Assembly (NCBI GenBank): GCA_963682025.1
Contig: OY821519.1
Coordinates: forward strand, 12,810,168 to 12,874,167
DNA length: 64,000 bases
Direction of reading: 5' to 3'
DNA from: Cordilura impudica
Taxonomy: Eukaryota > Arthropoda > Insecta > Diptera > Scathophagidae
Shown here piece after piece: positions 55,049-64,000 of this stretch. Every line of letters starts with the position of its first letter. Position 1 is the stretch's first letter. A model generated the notes under the pieces. The model was given only the letters and a program-made list of their open reading frames with translations, was not told the DNA's origin and ran no database searches. The position numbers and the translations under genes were made by a program.

Positions 55049-55439
55049 CTTTATAGAGTGAGATCGAAAAATTCTTAACACACGTTTTCCTTTTAACTTT
55101 TTTCGCAAACATTATTAACATTTTTTTGCACAAGTTATCATTGCAAAATATGTCAGTTATTATGCTTAAAGTGACTGAAACACGACATCAAACCAGCGTC
55201 AATATTTTTGGTGTGCGTGTTTTGATTTCACAAACACGTTGTATGTGATATTGGCGAAAATCAAAATCGTTTTGATTTTGTCAATATATTGAAGATATTA
55301 ATGTAAATGCAAAATCCATGTGGAGAGTATCAAAGATTCTGCATAGTCGAATTTAACACTCTTACTTGTTTTTAGATGTTATTTTGTACATTTGAGGTCA
55401 TTCAGTATTTATTAAGACGTTTAAAGTGTATAATAATAA
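55049..55439. other. Unassigned AT-rich DNA
   Basis: No gene recognised. A near-palindrome AAAATCAAAATCGTTTTGATTTT-like segment lies at about 55257-55279. Confidence 0.35.
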
Positions 55440-55888
55440 CTAGCAGATTCCAGCCCTCGAAATTCGAGTACAAGTTCTAGAAAATTTAATTTTTTCATTT
55501 AAGAAAGACCCTAAAGGTATGCTAATCAATTTTAGCCAATTCAAAATTCAACACTTTTTATATGTTATTATTTATTGGTTTATGTCCTAAGATTATTTTT
55601 CAGTTCAACACAATTATTATTGTGTATGAAGAAAACAAACTCATTTCTTTTACAAACACATTATCAAATTTAATAAGCACACACATAGCAGTGTATAGTT
55701 TTATGTATGTGTTAGTAGCAACTTTAAATGTATTTTACGCTAAAAATAAAAATTTAAAAATCTGTAAATATGGTGGACAGCTAAATAGAAATACCTGTCG
55801 AATAATATATGTTTGGTAAAAATCGGAATAAAACTGTTTAAGAAAACATTGATCACAACAAATCGCCTTACCTATTAATATTATAGAT
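55440..55888 (+). mobile_element. Family A element, copy 7
   Basis: CTAGCAGATTCCAGCCCTCG to CCTATTAATATTATAGAT. AATAA stands on both sides, a possible 5-bp duplication but in A-rich DNA. 449 bp; no coding content beyond a chance 85-codon ORF. Confidence 0.75.
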
Positions 55889-56264
55889 AATAAAAAATAT
55901 GTTACAAACGTTTAGTATATCTCCTCATCTTCCTGATCTTCAGGCCATAGGATTATTGTAATATAAAATTTAGTCTTTATGTACGTTTGAAGAGAATTAA
56001 GTTTAATAGTAACATTTGGTGGAGTTTTCTAATTACAAAAATTATTATAAGTTTGGAGGGAAGTTGTTCCATTTTGTTTGAAATGAACTTTTAATATTGT
56101 CAAAGGCATGAAAAGGCATAAATAGAAAAACGAAAATGGGAAAAAATGGGAAAAATTCTCTTTTTGGATAGTTAAAAAGCGCTAAATCTAGAGCAAAAAG
56201 CGCTGATTTGGGATCACTGTTGCTAACTGAAGCAATTTACAATTATAATTTTTAAATTACATTT

Positions 56265-58556
56265 TATTAAATCGCAGAGATATAGTGAAGAAACGGCGAA
56301 CCCAATGTTCGAAGTTGCGTTCTGGAGAACGCAGGGCAATAGCAAAGGAAGTGTTCTATGCTCTCCATCTCCTACACATCCATGCAGCTACGACAGAAGT
56401 CATTTGACGAGACCCTGAGGCATTCAGCGTGTCTCCCTATGAGGCAGTGCCCAGTGATAACAGCAACTACTGTGGAAATCTCCCTACGGGGGAGTGATAG
56501 TAGCGCACTAGTGCGCTTATGATTCAGAGCCGGCCAGATTTGTCTCGTGATCCTGCACGTTGATTCATTAGCCCATCTGTTGTCTGTTATGCCAGCGGTG
56601 TGAAGCCGAAGTTCCAGCTTGCACGATTCCAGGGGTGAACCAACACATTCCAAGTCCGCTAGAACCCGCAAGGTAGTGCCCTGTCTTGCCAGCTCATCAA
56701 CTTTACAGTTTCCCGGTATATTCCTTTACCCTGGGACCAATGTGAGTCTGATGTCGAACTGCTTGGCCATCTCATTTAAAAACTTGCGGCAGCTAAGAGT
56801 GATGGTTGTTTTCATGAACATTGATTCCAAGGATTTTACCGCGGCCTGACTATCAGAGTAGATGTTGACTGCGGCTGTAGACTGAATATTCCGACCCAAC
56901 CAGTCAGCAACTTCCTTTATTGTCAGTACCTCTGCCTGATAAAAACTGCAGTGGTCTGGCAACCTGCAAGCCAGATTTAGTCCAAGCTCCTTTGAATAGA
57001 CTCTGAAACCAACTTGACCACACAATTTCGATCCGTCAGTATAGAAATTTATGGAACGCCTGCTACCTGGAATCCTCCCTGACCAAGATTCCCTGGTCGG
57101 TATCAGAGAGTTGTAGTGTCGTTCGAATACAATCCTCGGAGTAGTATAATCCACGTTCAATGGTAAGTTCCTGTTAGTCAGGATTACTCCATGGCCACAA
57201 TTATGACAACACCATTGTATTGTGCTTCTTAGTCGAATGGTCGATGAGGCCGCCGACTGCTTTCCTAATATGTCCAACGGTATTAGGTGTAAGAGGATGT
57301 TCAAGGCATCCGTAGGTGTAGTACAAAGGGCACCAGTGATACACATAGAAGCCATTCTCTGTACCCTTGCAAGAAGGTTGGTATTGGAGGCCTTCTCTAG
57401 AGGAGGCCACCAAACGATAATCGCGTACAGCAGTATTGGGCGAACTACCGCTGTGTAGATCCAGTAAGCAATTTTCGGGCTGAAGCCCCGCCGCTTACCC
57501 ATGGCATTTTTGCGGGAGTATAAAGCTGTAGTCGCCTTCTTCACTCTTTCCTCCAAGTTCCGTCTGAAGTTCAGCTTCCTGTCCATGAATACGCCAAGAT
57601 ACATGGCTCCATCAGAGAAGGCGATTTGAGTACCGTCAAGAGAAATAGGGTCGAAGGTATACTTCCTCTTATACTTCCTCCTGAAAAGAATAAGTTCCGT
57701 TTTGGTCGGATTTACCCCCAGACCGCAACTACTTGCCCAGCTAGATAGCATAGTGAGAGCCCTCTGTAGAATATCTGTAAGTGTGGATAGAAACTTCGTC
57801 AACATAGGCGACCACGTTGCAGCCTAGAGTCTACAACGAAACTAGCATTGAGTTTAGCGCTAAGTTCCATAGAAGTGGTGACAGAATGCCTCCTTGTGGC
57901 GTTCCCCTGTTCACAAATCGGGATATGAGAGTCGTTCCCAATTTAGACTTTATCCGCCTGTTGGCAAGCAGATTTCCAATCAGTGAAATGATCACGGAGT
58001 TCACTCCTAGACCAGATAATGCCGCTAATATCGAGTCCGGTGTGACATTGCTAAAGGCCCCTTCTATATCCAAAAAGGCTGTTATGGTGTATTCTCCTAC
58101 CGAGAGCAATTTCTCGATGGTACTTACAAGCTCGTGAAGAGCTATTTCGGTTGACCTTGCCATGCTGTAAGCGAGTTGTCGCGCCGACAGCAGTTTAGGA
58201 TCAATAACTCTTCGTTGGTAAGAATCTATCATACGCTCCATTGTCTTGAATAAGAACGATGATAGACTTATTGGTCTGAAGTCTTTTGGGACAGTGTGTG
58301 AACTTTTCCCAGCTTTTGGAATGAACACCACTTTCGTCTCCCTCCACTTCAGGGGAATATGCGCTGAGTTGATACAGCAAGTGAAAAGCCTACATAGCCA
58401 AGGGGAAATGTAGTCCGACACGTGCTGCAATTCAGCTGGAATGATACCGTCAGGTCCTGGAGATTTGTAAGGTTTGAAGCTTCTAATCGCCCAGTTCAGT
58501 GTTGGTATGTTGACTATCTCCGAAGCAATATCCGTCGCACAAAAATATACCAACCA
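56265..58556 (-). pseudogene. Dead LOA/I-group LINE: RT and RNase H, 5' truncated
   Basis: Minus-strand coding relic. RT part (58553-57831): KSPGPDGIIPAELQ, KVVFIPKAGK, FRPISLSSFLFKTMERMID, FLDIEGAFSNV (motif A Asp present), RGTPQGGILSPLLW. Next comes an in-frame TAG and a deletion with frameshift exactly at motif C: AYVD is kept but the second Asp and following residues are gone. The second frame (57805-56726) has the thumb, YLGVFMDRKLNF, and an RNase H domain (FYTDGSK, YQAEV, NIYSDSQAA). Stops at 56726-56728 and near 56370 interrupt an otherwise continuous frame to about 56265, including TGHCLIGRHA and a Cys-rich end. RNase H plus these RT motifs point to the LOA/I group. The coding strand is visibly more GC-rich than its surroundings. 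Inactive. Confidence 0.85.
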
Positions 58557-59384
58557 ATTGTTTTATATTTTACATGAGGTAACTACTCAGCTAAACTTAC
58601 TTCTAAGATTAGAAACTTAATTAAAATATTGCAAACCACCCAGCATTACCTTCTAAAAAATTATCGATATTGACCAATAGGATATATATTCTTTATTAAC
58701 TTATTTCCAAGTGCAGTTTTTAAAGTTACGAACAACTGCTTACAGCTGCATAGAATAAATAATCGAAATTACCATTAAAAGTACCTATGTAATTGGTATA
58801 ATTGGCTACAAATACAAAAAAAAAGAAAGCAATATAAACTTTATTTCTTACATATAAATGGTTTTTGTTATCAGGTTTGGTTTTCCTTACTCAACAAATG
58901 GTTTAACAGTTCCTTTTCATAATAAGCTTAAGAGTATAATATTGCAGATTTTACACTTGTTTGCTTTTTTTAAACTTTAATCTTTTCTTTTCTTATTTTT
59001 TTTTCTTCAATGTGTACATAAATAATTGAATAAAAGGAAACGCACTCCAACAAATCTCTTGTTACGTACTTAAAATATCTATACTTAATTGAACATAAAA
59101 GAGGTCTCACAACAACAACTACAATAACGACTAATACTAGTACAAAACTAAGCCAGCTATTGAGAGGAAGATAGCTAGATACGAGTATACATATATAAAA
59201 AATTATATTCAGTTTTACTTGCTTCCTAAATTATATCACACACCGCACACCGCACTGGGACAGGAATCATTGTTCTGGTATCAATAGAATAATAAAAAAA
59301 AAAAATTTATTGTTTATAAATCTTTCAATTATAATACGTTGATCTATCTGTCCAAAGAGCCATTATCAGGAGTTTGGTGTTAAA
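58557..59384. other. Unassigned AT-rich DNA
   Basis: No gene or known repeat recognised. CAACAACAACTACAATAACGAC at 59110-59131 is the only short-repeat feature noted. Confidence 0.35.
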
Positions 59385-59475
59385 AATAACACTGGCCAAT
59401 TTTCGGAGTTATTTGTCGGGGGAGCCAGTCTGGTGAAACATCCAAAGGGTTTGGCGTTCCCAGGCAAATTTATAG
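59385..59475 (+). repeat. Family C repeat, copy 3 (fragment)
   Basis: CTGGTGAAACATCCAAAGGG and TTTGGCGTTCCCAGGC match the core of copy 1 (13090-13130) in the same orientation. Confidence 0.55.
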
Positions 59476-59639
59476 TTAAGGCTTAAATAAATAATTTTTA
59501 TTAATATATCCATGTAAATAATAAAATAAAAAATACTGATGTATGTTTGATTCAATATTAAAAAATATTCATACGTATACATCTCTTCTGCTCTAAAACT
59601 CGTATTAAACAATAATCATACGCTCTGAATGTTTAAAAA

Positions 59640-59806
59640 AAATTATTAAAATTAGGAAAAAAATTAAAATTTTTGGAAGACGCCATTCGTTAAAATTTGA
59701 CCAACTTCATTTTCTGACGCCATTTCTGAAGAATGAAATGAGAAATTATCAATGGTTCTTGAGTTATAGTTGCAAAACTAAGCAAACAAACATCAAGATA
59801 AGGAAA
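59640..59806 (-). repeat. Family C repeat, copy 4 (truncated by D)
   Basis: ATTAAAATTTTTGGAAGACG, AGAATGAAATGAGAAATTATC and GGTTCTTGAGTTATAGTTGC match 62757-62900 in the same orientation. The copy stops where the D element begins. Confidence 0.65.
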
Positions 59807-59807
59807 A

Positions 59808-60545
59808 AAACAAGATATTATTATCGGTATAGACCGACAATACGATACCATATACCATGGTTTAGAGACCCTATCTCTTCAGTCCAACTAATTCGATATA
59901 GAAAATAAGCATAAACCAAATTTGAGTGGCATTGTTATTTTTTGGCTGCAGATATGAAAAAGTTCATATCATATGCTATATATATATGAGGACTAAGTCG
60001 AAAAATAGACCAATCCTAACCATATTAGGTAAAGTCACTTATATTGTTAAAAAATTTACACAAACCAAATTTGAGAAAAATCTGTGCAATATTTTTGTTT
60101 CTTAATAGATTTAAGTGAAGATCGGGAAGCAGCTCTATATGGGGCCTATGACTAAGAATTGTCCTATAGACATTATTTTTGGACTACTCATAAATGGATG
60201 TAATAAACGCATACAAACCCAATTTGAGTAAAATCTATATAACAATTTGGATCCTATGGCAATTTATGTCAATTTCATAGGAGTCATTTCAATAGCGTTC
60301 ATCCTATGGCTTATATACCAAACTTCATCAAAATATATTCATATTTGCAACCTGCAGTTTGATTACAAGGTTTACATGGACACACAGACGGACAGGCGGA
60401 CGGACATCGCCAAATCGACTCAGAAACTGATTCTGATTCGATCGATATAATAAAAGATCGGTTTAGTTTAAATATTTTTGGTAGTTACAAACAGCAGCAC
60501 AAAGTCATTATACCCAAACCACATAGTGGTATAGAGTATAAAAAT
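59808..60545 (+). mobile_element. Family D element, copy 9
   Basis: The full-length type with decayed 5' palindrome (ATCGGTATAGACCGACAAT), an internal deletion of ~60 bp around GGAGTCATTTCAATAGCG, short CGGA units (60387-60408) and an intact 3' hairpin ACCACATAGTGGT. Confidence 0.75.
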
Positions 60546-60667
60546 ACTGATGTATGTTTGATTTAATATTAAAATATCAGTCATACCTATGCATCTCTTC
60601 TGCTCTACTATGAAATAATAATCATGCGCTCTGAATAAGTTATTTAAAAAAATTATTAAAAATAGGG

Positions 60668-60865
60668 AAAAAAATCATGTGAGTCCGATCACAGGGGAGA
60701 TGTGTAAACATCTAGTAATTAAAGATTTTTATGGCACTTTTTTAAAATCGAACATAAAGCGTCATCTATTTATCACTTATAGCAACCAACTGCAGGGGCT
60801 CTGCTAGTATAATAATGTTTATTATTATTTATTATTTCAACCGGTTAATTTTTATTTTTCGTTTT
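60668..60865 (-). mobile_element. Family B border sequence, copy 3 (reverse)
   Basis: ATCATGTGAGTCCGATCACA, the hairpin AGATGTGTAAACATCT, AAGCGTCATCTATTTATCAC, CAACTGCAGGGGCTCTGCTA, and TTATTTCAACCGGTTAATTT running into the T-rich array. The most complete match to copy 1. Confidence 0.75.
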
Positions 60866-62103
60866 TTATTTTTCATATTTATTTTTTAATTTTTCATTTT
60901 TAGTTTTTAATTTCTTATTTTTAATTTTTAGTTTTTATTTTTATTTTTTTATTTTTTATTTTTTATTTTTTTTTTTTATTTTTTATTTTTTTTTTCATTT
61001 TTAATTTATTTTTTTTTTATTTTTTTTTATTTTTAATTTTTAATTTTAATTATTCGTTTTTCATTTTTAATTTTTTGTATTTCATTTTTAATTTTTTATT
61101 TTTCATTTTTTATTTATCATTTTTCCATTTTTATTTTTTATTTTTAATTTTTTATTTTCATTTTTCAGTTTGAATTTTTCGTTTTTTCTTTTTGTTTTTC
61201 AGATTTCTGTTTTCATTTTTCATTTTTATGTAACATTTTCCTTTTTTATTTGCAATTTTTATTTTCAGTTTTTCATTTTTATTTTTCGTTATTTATTTTT
61301 AATTTTTTATCTATCATTTTGCAATATTAATTGTTTTATTTTTTTTCAATTTTCATTTTTTATTTTTCATTCTCCGCTTTTTGCTTTTAATTTTTTATTT
61401 TTCTTTTTTCATTTTATTTTTATTTTTATTTTTCATTTTCATTTTTATTTTTCATTTTTTTTAATTTTTTTTTAATTTTTCATATTTATTTTTCATTTTT
61501 AGTTTTCCATTTTGAATTTTTTATATTTAATTATTCATTTTTAATTTTCTAATTTCCATATTTTATTTTTCAATTTTCGTTTTTATTTTTAAATTTTTAT
61601 TTTTCATTTTTTATTTTTCATTTTTAATTTTTCTTTTTTAATTTTTCGTTTTTTATATTTAATTTTTTATTTCTCACTTTTTATTTTTCATTTTTCATTT
61701 TTTGTTTTTCCGTTTTCATTTTTTATTTTTATTTTTCATTTTCATTTTTCGTTTTTCGGTTTTCATTTTTCATTTTTCATTTTTCAGTTTCTATTTTTCA
61801 TTTTTTATTTTTCATTTTTCATTTTTATTTTTAATTTTTTTTTTCATTTTTCATTTTTTATTTTTCATTTTTTTTTTTTTAATTTTTTATTTTTTATTTT
61901 TCATTTTCATTTTCATTTTTCATTTTTCATTTTTAATTTTTTATTTTTCATTTTTCATTTTTATTTTTCATTTTTTTTTTTCATTTTTAATTTTTTATTT
62001 TTCATTTTTTATTTTTTTTTTAATTTTTAATTTTTTATTTTTCATTTTTCATTTTTCATTTTTAATTTTTCATTTTTCATTTTTCATTTTTCATTTTTCA
62101 TTT
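60866..62103. repeat. TTTTTCAT-type array (reverse of AAAAATGA), 1.2 kb
   Basis: T-rich strand words TTTTTCATTTTT, TTTTTAATTTTTTATTTTT and TTTTCGTTTTT. Phe/Ile-rich plus-strand ORFs (61170-61475, 61702-62160) are by-products of this composition. Confidence 0.85.
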
Positions 62104-62556
62104 TTATACCCTATACCACTATGTGGTTTGGGTATAATGACTTTGTGCTGCTGTTTGTAACTACCAAAAATATTTGACCTAGACCCATCTTTTATTATAC
62201 CGATCGGCTCAGAATCACTTTCTGAGTCGATTTAGCGATGTTCGTCCGTCCGTCCGTCCGTCTGTGTGTCCATGTATACATTGTAATCAAACTACAGGTC
62301 GCAAATATGAATATATTTTAATGAAATTTGGCATATAAGCTTTTATCGGCCATAGGATGAACGCTGTTGAAATTGGTTAAATTCGGTCTATGTTCAGACC
62401 TAATCCCCATACAAATGACTCCTATGAAATCGACTTAAATTGCCATAAAATCCAAATTATCATATAGATCTCGGTCAAATTGGGTTTGTGTGTGTTTATT
62501 ACATGTATTTATCATTTGTCTATATATAATTATATATATAATTTTCTCACTTGTTT
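62104..62556 (-). mobile_element. Family D element, copy 10, inside the array
   Basis: Both termini are present: ATACCCTATACCACTATGTGG (62106 on) and ATAATTTTCTCACTTGTTT (62538-62556). About 340 bp of the 5' half are replaced by a short TATATA stretch near 62521. GTCCGTCCGTCCGTCCGTCTG is at 62241-62261. Array sequence continues on both sides, so this insertion is younger than the array. No target duplication is evident. Confidence 0.8.
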
Positions 62557-62617
62557 ATTTTTAATTTTTAATTTTTCATTTTTCATTTTTCATTTTTCAT
62601 TTTTCGTTTTTCATTTT
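62557..62617. repeat. Remainder of the TTTTTCAT array
   Basis: TTTTTAATTTTTAATTTTTC and TTTTTCATTTTTCATTTTTC continue past the D insertion to the border at 62618. Confidence 0.75.
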
Positions 62618-63015
62618 AAGACAGGCATTATTTTTTCACCAATATAATCATGTCACACCGATTTTGTCTTACTGCTCACATGTTAAGCTGTTTTTGTGAT
62701 TGTATTGTGAAATATAAATTTTACCCCCCTGCGCGTGTACAGATGTTTACATATAAAAAATTAAAATTTTTGGAATAAGCTATTCGTTAAAATTAGTCCA
62801 GCTTCATTTTCTGAAGCTATTTGCTAAAGAACGAAATGAGAAATCATTAATGGTTCTTGAGTTATAGTTGAAAAACTAAGCAAACAAACATCAGGATAAG
62901 CAAAAAAGAGTTTGGCTTAAGAACGCCAAACCCTTTGGAGGTTTTACTATATTGGTCTAATACTTTCACCCTTACTGGGAATTTCTCATACCCCAGAATG
63001 GCTGTTATACAGGGT
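62618..63015 (-). repeat. Array left border plus family C repeat, copy 5
   Basis: The reverse complement of 62618-62665 matches the left array border at 15354-15393 (ATATTGGTGAAAA, CCTGT, AAAAT). From 62690 on, the reverse complement follows C copy 1: CCATTCTGGGGTATGAGAAA, AAAACCTCCAAAGGGTTTGG, TTATCCTGATGTTTGTTTGC, AAATAGCTTCAG. Confidence 0.6.
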
Positions 63016-63629
63016 AAGCAAAATTTTCAAAATTTCAAAAATTTCAACAAATTTTTCAAAAATTGTTATAAAAGTTTATGATTTGAAACTGTTGATATCA
63101 AAATCACTATAGTTCGGAACGAGAATTTTAATGATAATGAAAGGGAAGTTCTAAAGTTGGGAATGAGTGAAAATACTTAGACTACTCTCAAAATTTCTTA
63201 TATGTTCTGAAAGAAATTTCGCCCAGAAAATATGACGACATTTTTGTTTAAAAAAAAATTTTCCTTCAAAAATATTTTAGCAAAATTTATTATAAATAGT
63301 ATATTATTAATGTGGCTGATAAATTTTTTTTAAATTTTTGCTTAAAAAATAAAATTTTGCTTGCAAAATTTTTTTTTTCGTTAATATTATTTTAAGTAAG
63401 TGTCGCACTTTTCTTAAGCATTTAATTTTGTTCGAAAAACTTGCTAAAGCGAATATTTTTTCCCCTGAATTGTTGTTTATCGTATGAAAAAAAAACATTT
63501 GATTCATGCGAACCAATTTGTTTTGCCATTATATATATTACATCATTTTTATTTGCTGGCAATATGTTATAGCGAAAATTTTTTAGGTGACACATTTTTT
63601 TCGCAATTAAATATTTATTATATGCTCAG
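63016..63629. other. Unassigned AT-rich DNA
   Basis: No gene or repeat family recognised. AAAATTTCAAAAATTTCAAC-type short runs occur at 63025-63065. Confidence 0.35.
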
Positions 63630-64000
63630 TGATCCCAGCCCTCGAAATTCGAGTGCAAATTCTAGAAAATTTTATTATTTCATTTAATAAATTATTTTAT
63701 AACACCCTAAAGGTATGCTAATCAGTTTTAGCCAATTATAGTCGTAATTGGTTTATGTCTATGTCCAAAATTATTTCTCAATTCAACACAGGGCTTTTGG
63801 CAAACACACTTTAATAAATTTAATAAACACACACAAAGCATTGTATAATTTTATGTATGTGTTGGTAGAAAATTTAAATGCATTTTACACAAAAAAAAAA
63901 AAAATAAAAATAAAAAAAAATTAAAAAATCTGTAAATCTTGTGGACAGCTAAAAAGAAATACCTTTTAAATGATGGGTGTGTGGTCAAAATAGGACTAAA
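63630..64000 (+). mobile_element. Family A element, copy 8 (runs off the window)
   Basis: GATCCCAGCCCTCGAAATTCGAGTG at the start, GTATAATTTTATGTATGTG and ACAGCTAAAAAGAAATACC follow in the family order. The first ~7 terminal bases are missing and the 3' end lies beyond the window. Confidence 0.7.

Larger units (their letters stand above)
59524..60670. repeat. ~130-bp direct duplication on both sides of a C/D block
   Basis: 59524-59660 (AAATACTGATGTATGTTTGAT...CATCTCTTCTGCTCTA...CGCTCTGAAT) recurs at about 60541-60670. The interval between them contains C copy 4 and a whole D copy, with the second duplicate starting exactly at the D 3' end. Confidence 0.7.

Overview
The window looks like non-coding, repeat-saturated chromosomal DNA from a brachyceran fly, possibly a calyptrate. 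The evidence is strong A+T richness, three insect-type non-LTR retrotransposons, Tc1-like, Tigger-like and hAT-like DNA transposon remnants, TIR-bearing miniature elements, and short interspersed elements carrying GACG/GTCY microsatellites of the kind known from Diptera. I found no host protein-coding gene. The only possible trace of one is a 19-nt segment with strong splice signals at 12826-12844, so the window may be intronic or intergenic.

Layout. 1-6.1 kb: two small TIR elements (463-612; 1779-2117, the latter with 55-bp perfect arms), a block of degenerate ~18-bp repeats (2120-5340), and the first copies of families A (1204-1715) and D (5347-6088). 6.1-15.4 kb: unassigned AT-rich DNA, a candidate TIR element (7424-8194), a copy of A abutting a 5'-truncated LINE with intact EN-RT (8940-12714), a C repeat, two A copies tail to tail, and a frameshifted relic of an arthropod repeat-associated protein (14864-15144). 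15.4-21.1 kb: an AAAAATGA-type array split by a second LINE (17256-20727). 21.1-29.5 kb: a mosaic of small elements (E, D, M, TIR elements, hairpins). 29.5-33 kb: a nested stack. A Tigger-like transposon holds two A copies; one A copy holds a 1126-bp TIR element and the other splits the transposase; the stack ends at a U6 snRNA pseudogene. 33-41.3 kb: E, D and TIR elements with single-copy-looking DNA at 36.15-37.8 kb. 41.3-49.9 kb: an almost pure A/T satellite of the 8-mer ATAAAAAT with a 1.7-2.0 kb higher-order repeat. 49.9-64 kb: a Tc1-like relic, more TIR elements, an hAT-like element, a dead RNase H-bearing LINE (minus strand) that is much more GC-rich than its surroundings, and a second large AAAAATGA array interrupted by a D copy.

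Family names used here are private labels. A = elements starting CTAGCAGATTCCAG and ending near TATTATAGAT (8 copies). B = sequence with AACCGGTT bordering AAAAATGA arrays. C = repeat containing CCAAAGGGTTTGG. D = ~790-bp element with a 20-bp palindrome, 13-bp subterminal inverted repeats and a (GACG)n core, resembling DINE-1/Helentron-associated elements (about 11 copies). E = fold-back family. M = element with ATACCCTC ends and GTCY tracts.

The features most worth follow-up are: the first LINE's A AAA AAC slippery heptamer, which directly abuts the ORF1 stop and leads in the -1 frame into an ORF2 whose conserved endonuclease N-terminus has no ATG; the higher-order 8-mer satellite; the D family as a dispersing microsatellite seed; and the nested Tigger/A/U6 locus. 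All calls come from reading the sequence by eye; no database search or alignment program was run.
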